NCBI RefSeq assembly: GCF_001563225.1
Contig: NZ_CP014206.1
Coordinates: 558,001-622,000 of the forward strand
DNA: 64,000 nt
Reading direction: 5' to 3'
Source of the DNA: Pseudodesulfovibrio indicus
GTDB lineage: Bacteria; Desulfobacterota; Desulfovibrionia; Desulfovibrionales; Desulfovibrionaceae
The notes below the pieces were generated by a model. The model was not told where the DNA came from. It made no database searches and saw only the letters and a program-made list of their open reading frames with translations. Positions 39,487 to 48,424 of this stretch are shown here, in pieces. The translations under genes were made by a program, and so were the position numbers. Position 1 is the first letter of the stretch. Each line of letters starts with the position of its first letter.

Positions 39487-40256
39487 TAGCAGACACCTCC
39501 TTCCTCGGACACGTCCTTGTAGACGCCCAGCGGGAAGTACGGGATCATTTCATTGGTGATCCGCTCGTTGGCCGCCAGCGGGGTCATCTTCCAGTTGGTG
39601 GGGCAGCCGGAGAGCAGCTCCACGAACCCGAAGCCGGTGTTGTTCAGCTGGAACTCGAAGGCCTTTTTCAGGTATTTCTTGGCCTTCTTGATGTTGGCCA
39701 CGGTGTTGAGCGCACCGCGCGCGGCAAAGGCCACGCCGCCCAGGGAGGCGATGATCTCGGTCATGCGGATGGGCGCGCCCTCGTGGGTCTGGCAGCGGCC
39801 GGCCGGGGTGGTGGTCGTGCGCTGGCCGATGAGGGTGGTCGGGGCCATCTGGCCGCCGGTCATGCCGTACACGGTGTTGTTGACGAAGACCACGCACATC
39901 TTCTCGCCGCGGTTGGCGGCGTGCATGATCTCGGCCATGCCGATGGAGGCCAGGTCGCCGTCGCCCTGGTAGGTGAAGACGAAGTGGTCGGGCCGAGAGC
40001 GCTTGACGCCGGTGGCCACCGCCGGGGCGCGGCCGTGGGGCGCTTCGACGGCGTCCACGTTCAGATAGTTGTAGAGGAAGACCGAGCAGCCGATGGAGGT
40101 GGTCATGAGAGTCTTCTCGGCCAGGTTCATCTCGTCGAGCAGCTCGCCGATGAGCCGGTGGGCGATGCCGTGGTGGCAGCCCGGGCAGTAGTGGGTCGCC
40201 CGGTCGATGACGCTCTCGGGCCGGTCAAAGACAAGTTTTTCATTCATTTCGGACAT
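39486..40256 (-). CDS. 2-oxoacid:ferredoxin oxidoreductase, thiamine-diphosphate-binding beta subunit
   Basis: A 256-residue beta subunit. The thiamine diphosphate/magnesium motif runs from YQGDGDLASIGMAEI to FVNNTVYGMTGGQMAPT. HYCPGCHHGIAHRL near residue 16 holds the conserved CxxC that contributes to an iron-sulfur site or structure in Kor/Vor beta subunits. Its ATG follows the alpha-subunit stop directly, with no spacer. A separate ferredoxin-like subunit in the operon matches the four-subunit Vor/Kor organisation. Confidence 0.94.
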   Translation of the reverse strand: MSEMNEKLVFDRPESVIDRATHYCPGCHHGIAHRLIGELLDEMNLAEKTLMTTSIGCSVFLYNYLNVDAVEAPHGRAPAVATGVKRSRPDHFVFTYQGDGDLASIGMAEIMHAANRGEKMCVVFVNNTVYGMTGGQMAPTTLIGQRTTTTPAGRCQTHEGAPIRMTEIIASLGGVAFAARGALNTVANIKKAKKYLKKAFEFQLNNTGFGFVELLSGCPTNWKMTPLAANERITNEMIPYFPLGVYKDVSEEGGVC

Positions 40257-41327
40257 TTATTTACCCTCCAGGCAGTTGAGGATCGGCTCCTCGAGTTCGT
40301 CCGGGGTGGGCAGGTTGCCGGGGTAGATGGCGTAGAAGTCGGAGTCCGCCACGGTCCGGATGGCCAGGCGCACGTCGTCGACCATCTGGCCGAGGTTGTG
40401 TTCGATGGTCAGGAACCGCTTGCCCTGCTTGGCCAGGGCCAGGAGGTCGTCGGACGGGAACGGGTACAGGGTGATGGGCCGGAACAGGCCGACCTTCTTG
40501 CCCTCGGCGCGGAACTTGCGCACAGCGGACTTGGCGATGCGGCCGATGGAGCCGTAGGCGCAGACGATGAGGTCCGCGTCCTCGGTTTCGAACTGCTCGG
40601 CCTCGGCCAGGTCCTTCCAGGAGTCGTATTTGGCCTGGAGGTGCTGGTTCTGGCCCGCAAGGGCACCCTCTTCCAGGAACAGGGACTTGATGAGGCGCTT
40701 TTCACGGCCGTTGTCGCGGCCGGTGATGGCCCAGTCGCGGCCCCCTTCCTCGTCCACGTTTTCCGGGGTCCAGGGGGTGATCGGTTCCTTCATCTGGCCG
40801 AGGATGGCGTCGCCGAGGATGAGCACCGGGGTGCGGTGCTTGAAGGCGATGTCAAAGGCGCGGATGGTCAGATCGTAGGCCTCCTGCACGGTGCCGGGTC
40901 CCAGGGTGAAGTGGCGGTAGTCGCCGTGTCCGCCGCCCCGGGTGGACTGGTAGTAGTCGCCCTGCGCCGGGCCGATGTCACCCAGGCCCGGGCCGCCGCG
41001 GTTCATGTTCACGACCACGGCGGGGATTTCGGATCCCGCCATGTAGGAGATGGCTTCCTGCTTCAGGGACATGCCGGGCGAGGAGGAAGAGGTCATGGCG
41101 CGCACGCCGGCGGCGCCTGCGCCGAGCAGCATGTTGGCGGCGGCCACTTCGGATTCGGCCTGGACGAAGTCGCCGCCGGCCTTGATCATCTCGGAGGACA
41201 TGAATTCGGGGATGTCGTTCTGCGGGGTGATCGGGTAGCCGAAGAAGCACTTGCACTTGGCGGCCAGTGCGCCGCGCGCGATGGCCTCGTTGCCCTTGAC
41301 GAAAATACGTTCCGGTTTCTTGCTCAT
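40257..41327 (-). CDS. 2-oxoacid:ferredoxin oxidoreductase, alpha subunit (VorB/KorA type)
   Basis: A 356-residue alpha subunit with CKCFFGYPITPQNDIPEFM (pyrimidine-binding domain start), the conserved EVAAANMLLGAGAAGVRAMT stretch and GGPGLGDIGPAQGDYYQ. Length and motifs match the VorB/KorA proteins that act on branched-chain 2-oxoacids or 2-oxoglutarate. Substrate cannot be fixed by eye, although the compact 350-residue form is usually annotated as 3-methyl-2-oxobutanoate dehydrogenase VorB. One base separates the ferredoxin stop from this start. Confidence 0.92.
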   Translation of the reverse strand: MSKKPERIFVKGNEAIARGALAAKCKCFFGYPITPQNDIPEFMSSEMIKAGGDFVQAESEVAAANMLLGAGAAGVRAMTSSSSPGMSLKQEAISYMAGSEIPAVVVNMNRGGPGLGDIGPAQGDYYQSTRGGGHGDYRHFTLGPGTVQEAYDLTIRAFDIAFKHRTPVLILGDAILGQMKEPITPWTPENVDEEGGRDWAITGRDNGREKRLIKSLFLEEGALAGQNQHLQAKYDSWKDLAEAEQFETEDADLIVCAYGSIGRIAKSAVRKFRAEGKKVGLFRPITLYPFPSDDLLALAKQGKRFLTIEHNLGQMVDDVRLAIRTVADSDFYAIYPGNLPTPDELEEPILNCLEGK

Positions 41328-41328
41328 G

Positions 41329-41562
41329 CTACTTCCCCTCTTTCTTCTTTGGGGTCCTGTACACTTTGATCGCCACGTCCGGGCAGATCTGGGCGCAGGA
41401 TGCGCAGCCGGTACATTTGTCCTTGTCGGCCTCGGGAACCTCGGCGACCTTGTAGCCGCTGACGTTGAACCGGTCAGACTGGACGATGATGTCGACGGGA
41501 CAGACGGTGGTACAGAGCAGGCACCCCTTGCACCGGTCTTCCTGGACCTCGATTCGAGACAT
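41329..41562 (-). CDS. 2-oxoacid:ferredoxin oxidoreductase, 2x[4Fe-4S] delta subunit
   Basis: A 77-residue dicluster ferredoxin with CKGCLLCTTVCPVD (about 11-24) and CTGCASCAQICPD (about 50-62), two [4Fe-4S] sites that carry electrons from the thiamine-diphosphate centre to soluble ferredoxin. It is the first gene of the four-gene operon, 43 bases after queA on the same strand. The C-terminal KKKEGK tail is basic. Confidence 0.94.
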   Translation of the reverse strand: MSRIEVQEDRCKGCLLCTTVCPVDIIVQSDRFNVSGYKVAEVPEADKDKCTGCASCAQICPDVAIKVYRTPKKKEGK

Positions 41563-41605
41563 GAATTGCTCCAGTTCGTTTGAAATGGTTAGAGGTTAGC
41601 CAATT

Positions 41606-42688
41606 TCAAAGGATGAGCATGGCGTCGCCGTAGGAAAAGAAGCGGAACCCCTGTTCCAGGGCGAGGGCGTATGCATCCAGAATGGTGTTTCTGCCAGCAA
41701 GAGCCGAGATCATAATGATGAGCGACGATTCTGGCAAATGGAAGTTCGTCAGAATACCGTCGATCACCTTGAAAGTATAGCCCGGCGATATGAAAATGTC
41801 TGTTTCCCCACGGAATTCGCGGATTTCCCCGGCCTCGCGGACCATGCCCTCCAGAGTCCGCGCGCTGGTGGTGCCCACGGCGATGACGGGCCGTCCCTCG
41901 GCCTTGGCCCGCAGCACGGCCTCGGCCGTATGGACCGGGACCTCGATGTATTCCGCGTGCATGCGGTGGTCGCGGATGTCCGGGCAGCGCACCGGGCTGA
42001 AGGTGCCGTAGCCCACGTAGAGCGTGACCTCGGCCCATTCGATGCCCTTGTCCGCGATCCGCTTGCGCAGCTCGGGCGTGAAGTGCAGCCCGGCGGTGGG
42101 CGCGGCCACGGACCCGGTCTTGGATTTGTCGGAATAGGTGGTCTGGTACCGCTCGCGGTCGGCGGCCCCATCCGGGCGCTTGATGTACGGCGGCAGCGGC
42201 AGATGGCCCAGGGTGTCGAAAAGCGTCTTGAGGTCGCCCCGCCAGCGCAGCTCGACCTTCCAGCGCCCGAACTCGCCCGGCTCCAGCGCGATCAGGGAGA
42301 AGTCGTCGGCAAAGGAGACCGTGGTCCCCGGTTTCGGCCCCTTGGAGGCGCGCAGCAGCCCCTCGGCCCGGGCCGAGAACCAACCCCCCTTCTCCGCCGG
42401 TTCGATGAGCGGCAGGGGCGTGAGCAGCAGGAACTCCACCTGGCCGCCCGTGGGCTTGGTGCCGAAGACGCGAGCCGGGATGACGCGCGAGTTGTTGGCC
42501 ACCAACAGGCAGTTGTCCGGCAGGTGGTCGAGCAGATCGGCAAAGGGGACGGGCGTCCTGGTCCCGGCCTTGCGGTCGAGCACCAGCAGCCGGGAACCGT
42601 CGCGTTTTTCGGCGGGTTCCTGGGCGATGCGATCCTCGGGCAGGTCGTAGTCGTAGCTGGAGAGTCTGTAATCCTCGGGTATTTCCAT
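41606..42688 (-). CDS. queA: tRNA preQ1(34) S-adenosylmethionine ribosyltransferase-isomerase
   Basis: A 360-residue QueA, which transfers and isomerises ribose from S-adenosylmethionine onto 7-aminomethyl-7-deazaguanine at the wobble base of queuosine tRNAs. Recognisable family stretches are YDLPEDRIAQEPAEKRD at the start, NNSRVIPARVFG, SVAAPTAGLHFTPEL, VGYGTFSPVR and YTFKVIDGILTNFHLPES near the end. Length is normal. The upstream 150 bases to the MerR-like gene form a divergent promoter region. The 2-oxoacid oxidoreductase operon follows in the same direction. Confidence 0.96.
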   Translation of the reverse strand: MEIPEDYRLSSYDYDLPEDRIAQEPAEKRDGSRLLVLDRKAGTRTPVPFADLLDHLPDNCLLVANNSRVIPARVFGTKPTGGQVEFLLLTPLPLIEPAEKGGWFSARAEGLLRASKGPKPGTTVSFADDFSLIALEPGEFGRWKVELRWRGDLKTLFDTLGHLPLPPYIKRPDGAADRERYQTTYSDKSKTGSVAAPTAGLHFTPELRKRIADKGIEWAEVTLYVGYGTFSPVRCPDIRDHRMHAEYIEVPVHTAEAVLRAKAEGRPVIAVGTTSARTLEGMVREAGEIREFRGETDIFISPGYTFKVIDGILTNFHLPESSLIIMISALAGRNTILDAYALALEQGFRFFSYGDAMLIL

Positions 42689-42839
42689 AAATATATGTCC
42701 GGTTCGTGCTGAGACCCCTGTTCTACAACACCTGGAATTTCAACGGAATCTTTTTCTTTTCTAATTAAATCAGTCAGCTATGCCCCTGCGACCGTATTTT
42801 ATGCAAGGGGCTTGATATTGGCGGTATTCATGGTATTCC

Positions 42840-43520
42840 ATGTACATGAATTGGCTTTCCGTGGCTGAGATAGCCAAACTCACCCGCATCCCCGCGCCGA
42901 CCGCCCGCCGGTACGCAGCCCTGTTCAAGGACTTCCTGGGGGGCCGCAAGATCGGTCGCGTCACCAAGTATCCGGAAGATTCCGTGGTCGTCTTCGAGCG
43001 CATCTCGCGATTGTACGGCGAGGGTTTCGTCACCAGCGAGATCGAGGAGCGGCTGCACAGCGAATTTCCCCGGACCATCGACGTGGAGCACCGCCCGGCT
43101 TCAGCGCCCGTGGAAGGGTTCGCCGACATGGCGTCCACCTTCAACGACGTACTCTCCCGTGTGGCGGGATGCATGGAGGTCATCGCCAACCAGAAGGCGA
43201 TCATCGACAGCCAGCAGGAGGACATCCGCAAGCTCAAGACCGCGTTCGTCCTCCTGGCCCGCAGCCAGAAGCGGATCAAGCAGCTGCCCGCCTCCGACCT
43301 CCTGGCCCTGCCCGCGGACATCGTGGAGCAGACCAGGGCGCTGGAGGCAAAGGACGCCGAGATCGAGGAGATGGCCGTGAAGCTGACCTTCGACACCTCG
43401 GACATCAAGGCCAAGCTGCAGATACTCGAGAGCGAGCTGGTGCGCCTTCGCAAGGACAGGCGGGAGATGGAAAAATACCTCCAGGACAAGATCGACCGGC
43501 TCAAGGAGTCCGCGTCCTGA
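42840..43520 (+). CDS. MerR-like HTH regulator with C-terminal coiled coil
   Basis: A 226-residue protein. Residues about 1-75 form a MerR-type winged helix (WLSVAEIAKLTRIPAPTARR, then VTKYPEDSVVVFERISRLYG). Residues about 100-226 are predominantly charged helix with heptad-like spacing, ending in a long coiled coil (ILESELVRLRKDRREMEKYL). The plan parallels the regulator at 15892, but no small-molecule domain is visible. Either of two nearby ATGs (42840 or 42846) could be the start, and neither has a clear ribosome binding site. It lies 50 bases upstream of a lipoprotein gene. Confidence 0.75.
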   Translation: MYMNWLSVAEIAKLTRIPAPTARRYAALFKDFLGGRKIGRVTKYPEDSVVVFERISRLYGEGFVTSEIEERLHSEFPRTIDVEHRPASAPVEGFADMASTFNDVLSRVAGCMEVIANQKAIIDSQQEDIRKLKTAFVLLARSQKRIKQLPASDLLALPADIVEQTRALEAKDAEIEEMAVKLTFDTSDIKAKLQILESELVRLRKDRREMEKYLQDKIDRLKESAS

Positions 43521-43570
43521 AGAAGAACCAAAATTCCCGTATCCGCGCGATACGGTCTAGGGAGACAATC

Positions 43571-44038
43571 ATGCGTACATTCATCAAAACCCTTCTTCCG
43601 CTTCTGCTCGTCGGTCTCCTGGCCGCCTGTAACGCGACCCGGACCAGTCCCGCGCCCAGCGGCGACGGCGCGGGCCAGACCGCCGAGACACAGTATCAGG
43701 AACCGGACTATTACCTCGATTTCGACGACATCATGATCCCCAAGGAGATCAGCTATATCAACGACGAGTCCTACAAGCTCGACAACACCAAGTTCCGGGC
43801 CGCCATCATGAAGTTCAAGGGCCGCGTCGAGATCCTCGAACTGGTCCAGTACTTCCTGAACAACATGGCCAAGGACAACTGGAAGCTCGTCTCCAACAAC
43901 AAGGCAGCCACGGTCCACGTGCTGAACTTCGAGAAGTTCAACAAGAGCTGCGTGATCCAGATCAACGACAGCTTCGCCACTTCGACCACCACCATCTTCG
44001 CGGTAGAGGTCAAGGACGGCGAGCTCAAGGGCAAGTAG
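43571..44038 (+). CDS. Hypothetical lipoprotein
   Basis: A 155-residue secreted lipoprotein starting at ATG 43571, with GGGAGA upstream. The signal MRTFIKTLLPLLLVGLLAAC has the lipobox LAAC with Cys20. A polar linker precedes a domain of about 110 residues resembling the small alpha/beta DUF-type modules (MKFKGRVEILELVQYFLNNM, WKLVSNNK). I cannot name the family. It is four bases upstream of coaBC, probably in one transcript with it and the MerR-like gene. Confidence 0.8.
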   Translation: MRTFIKTLLPLLLVGLLAACNATRTSPAPSGDGAGQTAETQYQEPDYYLDFDDIMIPKEISYINDESYKLDNTKFRAAIMKFKGRVEILELVQYFLNNMAKDNWKLVSNNKAATVHVLNFEKFNKSCVIQINDSFATSTTTIFAVEVKDGELKGK

Positions 44039-44042
44039 CTCC

Positions 44043-45269
44043 ATGCAGCCGCATTACGGGTTTGCCGGTTTCATGGGCAAGCGCGTCCATCTGGGCGTGA
44101 CCGGCTCCATCGCCGCGTTCAAGGCCATCGACCTGTTGCGCTCCCTGCTCCAGGCCGATTGCATGGTCTCGGCGACGCTGACCGATTCCGCCTGCCGTTT
44201 CGTGCAGCCCCTCTCCTTCGAGGCCCTGGGCGCGTCCCCGGTGTACTCCGCCATGTTCGCGGCCACCCCGGACGCGGACACCGCCTTCGGCCATCTGGAA
44301 CCGGGCCAGGTCGCGGACGTCATGGTCATCGCGCCCGCCACCGCATCGACCATCGCGCGTCTCGCCCACGGGCTGGCGGACGACATGCTCTCCTGCCAGG
44401 CCCTCGCATTCCCCGGTCCCAAGCTCGTGGCTCCGGCCATGAATCCGCGCATGTGGGAGGCCCCCGCCACCCGGCGCAACTGGGACATGCTCGGCGACCT
44501 CGGGTATATCCGCATCAGCCCCGACTCCGGGTCCGTGGCCTGCGGCGACGTCGGCTCCGGGCGGCTTGCACCCGTGGACGAGATTCTGATCCAGACCCTG
44601 CGCGCGCTCGCGCCCAAGGACCTGGAGGGACGCAAGGTGCTGATCACCCTCGGCCCCACGCGCGAGCAATGGGACGCGGTCCGGTTCTGGTCCAATCCGT
44701 CCAGCGGCACCATGGGCGCGTGCATGGCCATGGCCGCCTATCTGCGCGGGGCCGACGTGACCGTGGTCGCCGGACCCACCGCGCTGACCTTTCCCTGCGA
44801 CATGGGCGTGGTCCCGGTCCGGAGCGCCCGCCAGATGTATGAGGCGTGCACCGACCTGTGGCCGGATATGGACATGGGCTGCCTGACCGCCGCCGTGGCC
44901 GACTACCGGCCCGTTCCCTTTGGTGAGACCAAGTTCAAGAAGAATACCTCGGCGGGTTCCGGCATCACCGTGGAGTTCGAGACCAACCCGGATATCCTCA
45001 AAACCCTCGGCCAGAGCAAGCGCGAGGGACAGAAGCTCATGGGCTTCGCCGCCGAGACCGGCAACCTGCGCGAAGAGGCGGCCCGCAAGCTCGAGACCAA
45101 GAACCTGGACCTCATCGCGGCCAACGACATTTCGCGCGCAGGCAGCGGCTTCGGCGTCGCCACCAACGAGATGTTTGTGCTCGACAGCAAGGGCCGCAAG
45201 GAACAATGGCCGCAACTGCCCAAGACCGAAGTGGCGTGGAGATTATGGGATCACCTTCTGCTCGACTGA
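44043..45269 (+). CDS. coaBC: Bifunctional phosphopantothenoylcysteine decarboxylase / phosphopantothenate-cysteine ligase
   Basis: A 408-residue Dfp protein with two steps of coenzyme A synthesis. The flavin-dependent CoaC domain (about 10-185) has GVTGSIAAFKAIDLL, the active-site His84 in GHLEPGQVADVMVIAPATAST and the substrate clamp APAMNPRMW. The CoaB ligase domain (about 195-408) has ITLGPTREQWDAVRFWSNPSSG and ends with the dimer/CTP region KKNTSAGSG and LIAANDISR. ATG 44043 is taken, though Met11 would also give a normal-length protein. The next gene starts inside its last 25 bases. Confidence 0.94.
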   Translation: MQPHYGFAGFMGKRVHLGVTGSIAAFKAIDLLRSLLQADCMVSATLTDSACRFVQPLSFEALGASPVYSAMFAATPDADTAFGHLEPGQVADVMVIAPATASTIARLAHGLADDMLSCQALAFPGPKLVAPAMNPRMWEAPATRRNWDMLGDLGYIRISPDSGSVACGDVGSGRLAPVDEILIQTLRALAPKDLEGRKVLITLGPTREQWDAVRFWSNPSSGTMGACMAMAAYLRGADVTVVAGPTALTFPCDMGVVPVRSARQMYEACTDLWPDMDMGCLTAAVADYRPVPFGETKFKKNTSAGSGITVEFETNPDILKTLGQSKREGQKLMGFAAETGNLREEAARKLETKNLDLIAANDISRAGSGFGVATNEMFVLDSKGRKEQWPQLPKTEVAWRLWDHLLLD

Positions 45270-45960
45270 ACGTCCGCGAGAACCTGAGACCCTGGATCGA
45301 GTCCGGACTGGAGTTCGTCTACGCTCCCGGCGGCCTGGTCGTCGAGGAGCGTGACGGCGATCTAACGCGGTCGTCGGCCTCGCCTGCCGCCCATCCCGTT
45401 CAACCCGCCGCACCCTCGGCACCGTCCGCGCCCGGGCGACCCGCTCCGCAGGCGCGAGAACCGCAAGTACAGGCACGGCCCGCACCGCCCCCCGCGCGCA
45501 ACAGGCTCCCTCGGGCGCGAATTTTCCCGAACCGTGGAATTCCTTCCTGCGGTTCACCAAGCCCGACGCCCGGGTGGTCATGACCTACATGGAGCTGGGG
45601 CTCGACCTTGGCGGTCAGTCCGACCCCCGCCGCCGCGCCGTGCTCAAGAATCTCCAGGCCCATTTGAAATGGCCCCCCGGGACCATCAACTTCTGGCCGG
45701 TGGCCGCCCTGGTAAACGGCACGCTTCAGCCGGACACCGCCCTTTTCTGGCGCGGGTGGGAACTCTGGCACGCCCCGCACGTCATCTGTTTCGGCGACGA
45801 GGCGTTGCGCGTCATCCTGCCCGACGCCGACCCGGGCACCACCACCCATCTGCTGGAAAACGTCATCGTCCACAAGCTGCCTCCCATCGGCCAGCTGGTG
45901 GGTCTGCTCCCCCACGAGCAGCAGATGGCCGTGGATTCCGTGGCCAACATCCGTCTGTGA
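45245..45960 (+). pseudogene. Hypothetical protein gene interrupted by a -1 frameshift at a C-run
   Basis: ATG 45245 (GGAG six bases upstream, overlapping the coaBC end) opens a frame giving MGSPSARLNVRENLRPWIES and a Pro/Ala-rich linker. That frame runs into RNRLPRARIFPNRG and stops at 45583. Shifting by one base at the six-C run 45488-45493 restores a sensible continuation (APSGANFPEPWNSF, then VVMTYMELGLDLGGQS) to the stop at 45960. One extra C would give a single protein of about 238 residues. The C-terminal domain (PPGTINFWPVAALV, HVICFGDEALRVILP) is not recognised. It may be a true mutation, a sequencing error or a programmed shift. Confidence 0.65.
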
Positions 45961-46275
45961 TCCACGTTTTTTTCGTATTCCCCGAATTTCGCTCAAAATC
46001 GACTTGTGGCGCATTTTATCGTCCGGCTCCCACCCGTGCCCAAAATTCCCGAAAAATCGCGAATGCGCACAATTTCGAGCGAAGCCCCCGCAAACGCACG
46101 GATACCAACGGTTTCCGGGCTCCCCACAGGGCGGACCCGGCGGCTGAGCACGGAATAGGCCACATGAAGTGTACACATCGGCCGTTTTTTGGAGCTGGTG
46201 GTGCATGCGGGTGCAAATGGCAAACTTGCCCTTGAGGCATGGTGTGGAGTATGAGCTGTGTGCGGCATCCATTCC

Positions 46276-46303
46276 TTGACTGAAATCGAACAGGATGTAC
46301 CAT
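46276..46303 (+). promoter_or_regulatory. Candidate promoter of the epimerase gene
   Basis: TTGACT (46276-46281) and TACCAT (46298-46303) are separated by 16 bases and lie 57 bases before the start codon. The rest of the 399-base stretch 45961-46359 has no gene I can support. It contains a GTGTACAC palindrome near 46169. Confidence 0.4.
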
Positions 46304-46359
46304 GCCGCTTCCCTACACGAGAGTGACCTGACAACAAACCAGGGACAAGGACATTACAT

Positions 46360-47364
46360 ATGAAGATACTTGTGACCGGAGCCGCAGGCTTCATCGGATT
46401 CCACCTTTCCCGGCGGCTGACCGCCGAGGGCCACGAGGTCGTCGGCCTCGACAACTTGAACGACTACTACGACGTGAACCTCAAGAAGGCGCGGCTCAAG
46501 ATTCTTGAGGAGTCTCCCCTTTTCAAGCATGTGAACATCTCGCTGCAGGACGATCAGCCCATGAAGGAGCTGTTTGCCGCCGAGAAGTTCAGCCATGTGG
46601 TCAACCTGGCCGCCCAGGCGGGCGTGCGCTACTCCATCGAGAACCCCAAATCCTACATCGACTCCAACGTAGTCGGATTTCTCAATATTCTCGAAGGTTG
46701 CCGCCACAATGGCGTGGAGCACCTGGTCTATGCCTCCAGTTCCTCGGTGTACGGCCTGAACACCAAGATGCCGCTGAATCCGCACGAGGGCGTTGATCAT
46801 CCCATGAGCCTGTATGCGGCCACCAAGAAGGCCAACGAAATGATGGCCCACTCCTACTCGAGCCTCTACGACCTGCCCACCACCGGGTTGCGCTTCTTTA
46901 CGGTCTATGGGCCGTGGGGCCGCCCGGACATGGCGCTGTTCCTGTTCACCAAGAACATCATCGAGGGCAAGCCCATCAACGTCTTCAACTACGGCAAGAT
47001 GCGCCGTGATTTTACCTACATCGACGACATCGTCGAAGGCGTGGTCCGAGTGCTGAAGAACACCGCCGCCCCGAACCCGAACTGGGACGGCGACAAGCCG
47101 GACCCGTGCACCAGCTCGGTGCCCTTCCGGGTCTACAACATCGGCAACAATTCCGTGGTCGAGCTGTCCCGCTACATCGAGGTGATCGAGGAAGTGGTCG
47201 GCAAAAAGGCCATCTACAACTACATGCCCATGCAGGCCGGCGATGTTCCCGCCACCGAGGCGGACGTGTCCGACCTCCAGGCAGACGTCGGCTTCAAGCC
47301 CGACACCACTATCGAGGTCGGCATCCGCAACTTCATCGAGTGGTACCAGGAATATTACGGCTGA
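46360..47364 (+). CDS. NAD-dependent epimerase, probable UDP-glucuronate 4-epimerase
   Basis: A 334-residue extended short-chain dehydrogenase. It has the NAD loop [12 protein letters not shown] (about 6-17), the catalytic region ASSSSVYG and YAATKKANE (Tyr-x3-Lys), and [13 protein letters not shown] after the second strand, which is characteristic of UDP-glucuronate 4-epimerases supplying UDP-galacturonate for polysaccharides. [14 protein letters not shown] is the sugar-binding segment. Length is normal. It is monocistronic, with its own promoter candidate and a terminator at 47387. Confidence 0.93.
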   Translation: MKILVTGAAGFIGFHLSRRLTAEGHEVVGLDNLNDYYDVNLKKARLKILEESPLFKHVNISLQDDQPMKELFAAEKFSHVVNLAAQAGVRYSIENPKSYIDSNVVGFLNILEGCRHNGVEHLVYASSSSVYGLNTKMPLNPHEGVDHPMSLYAATKKANEMMAHSYSSLYDLPTTGLRFFTVYGPWGRPDMALFLFTKNIIEGKPINVFNYGKMRRDFTYIDDIVEGVVRVLKNTAAPNPNWDGDKPDPCTSSVPFRVYNIGNNSVVELSRYIEVIEEVVGKKAIYNYMPMQAGDVPATEADVSDLQADVGFKPDTTIEVGIRNFIEWYQEYYG

Positions 47365-47386
47365 TCACTGCGATGATTTCGTGAGC

Positions 47387-47416
47387 AAGGGGTGGCGAGA
47401 GCCACCCCTTTTTTTT
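47387..47416 (+). terminator. Rho-independent terminator after the epimerase
   Basis: A perfect 10-bp stem AAGGGGTGGC (47387-47396) with 47401-47410, a GAGA tetraloop and a run of T residues. Confidence 0.92.
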
Positions 47417-47490
47417 ACTCCATTTTCACGCAGTGCCGCTTGCGTTTGTTTTTCTTTCAGCCTACGACATTCAAAGCAGACAGTGGACAT

Positions 47491-47506
47491 TGTTTCACGT
47501 GAAACA
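47491..47506. promoter_or_regulatory. parS: parS site 1 (centromere-like ParB binding site)
   Basis: TGTTTCACGTGAAACA is an exact match to the classical 16-bp bacterial parS palindrome to which ParB loads. It lies 100 bases upstream of parA. Confidence 0.95.
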
Positions 47507-47525
47507 CCCCCCTTTCGAGGCTGAT

Positions 47526-47541
47526 TGTTTCACGTGAAACA
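47526..47541. promoter_or_regulatory. parS: parS site 2 (centromere-like ParB binding site)
   Basis: A second perfect TGTTTCACGTGAAACA, 35 bp from the first (start to start). A TTG at 47525 would start ParA inside this site, which argues for the downstream start at 47591. Confidence 0.95.
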
Positions 47542-47590
47542 GGCGACGGAATCTCGAACGCACCAAAATGAGCTTGAAAGCGAGGGGCCT

Positions 47591-48364
47591 GTGGCGAGAA
47601 AAATCGTGATTGCGAATCAGAAAGGCGGGGTCGGCAAAACCACGACCGCCATCAATCTGGCGGCGTCCCTGGCCGTAATGGAAAAAAAAGTGCTGCTGGT
47701 GGACTGCGATCCCCAGGGCAACGCCTCCAGCGGGTTGGGTTACTACCCCGGCGACAAGCGGGAAAATGTCTACACCGTCCTGTTCGATCCCAAGAAGATT
47801 CACAAGGCCATTTACCACACCGGAATCCCCTTCCTGGACATCCTGCCGGGAACACAGGATCTGGTGGGTGCCGAAATCGAACTGGTGGACAAGTTCGGGC
47901 GCGAATATTACGTGCGTGATCTGGTCGATCAGGTGGACAATGAATACGATTTCATCCTCATCGACTGCCCCCCTTCCCTGGGGCTTCTGACCGTCAATGC
48001 CCTGTGCGCCGCTACGGAACTGCTGGTCCCGTTGCAGTGCGAGTATTACGCATTGGAGGGCATCGCGCAGTTGCTCATGACCTACGAACTGGTGCGCAAG
48101 CGGCTCAATCCCGGTCTCGATATCCTGGGCGTGGTCCTGACCATGTACGATTCCAGAAACAGGCTGTCCTGGCAGGTGAAGAATGAGGTGCGCAAGGCCT
48201 TTCCGCAGCACCTGTTCGAGACGATCATTCCGCGAAACGTGCGCTTGTCCGAGGCGCCGAGCTTCGGCAAGCCGGTGATCGATTACGATATCAAGTCGAG
48301 GGGCGCCGAGGCGTATCTCGCCCTGGCCCAGGAAGTGGAGCGCAGCTCCACGGTGCACGGCTAG
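47591..48364 (+). CDS. parA: Chromosome partitioning ATPase ParA (Soj family)
   Basis: A 257-residue ParA that uses ATP-driven DNA binding to move ParB-parS complexes apart. The deviant Walker A KGGVGKTTTAINLA is near residues 12-25, with VLLVDCDPQGNASSGLG and LIDCPPSLGLLTVNAL as Walker A' and B. GTG 47591 is chosen because GAGGGG lies just upstream and the product begins at the family-typical ARKIVIANQKGG. The longer frame reads through parS. Its transcript converges with a zinc-ribbon gene on a shared terminator. Confidence 0.95.
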   Translation: MARKIVIANQKGGVGKTTTAINLAASLAVMEKKVLLVDCDPQGNASSGLGYYPGDKRENVYTVLFDPKKIHKAIYHTGIPFLDILPGTQDLVGAEIELVDKFGREYYVRDLVDQVDNEYDFILIDCPPSLGLLTVNALCAATELLVPLQCEYYALEGIAQLLMTYELVRKRLNPGLDILGVVLTMYDSRNRLSWQVKNEVRKAFPQHLFETIIPRNVRLSEAPSFGKPVIDYDIKSRGAEAYLALAQEVERSSTVHG

Positions 48365-48381
48365 GCTGGTCTTTGAAGAAA

Positions 48382-48410
48382 AGCCGCCGTCCCGGATGGG
48401 AGCGGCGGCT
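48382..48410. terminator. Bidirectional terminator between parA and the zinc-ribbon gene
   Basis: AGCCGCCGTCCC pairs with GGGAGCGGCGGCT (one bulge, GGAT loop). TTTTCTTC follows on the minus strand, so it best serves the zinc-ribbon gene. Confidence 0.65.
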
Positions 48411-48424
48411 CGGTCGGCTGATTA

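Noticed and set aside
47525-47590. Longer ParA starting at TTG 47525
   Set aside because: The start would lie inside a perfect parS site and add a non-homologous extension; GTG 47591 has its own ribosome binding site and gives the family-typical N-terminus.
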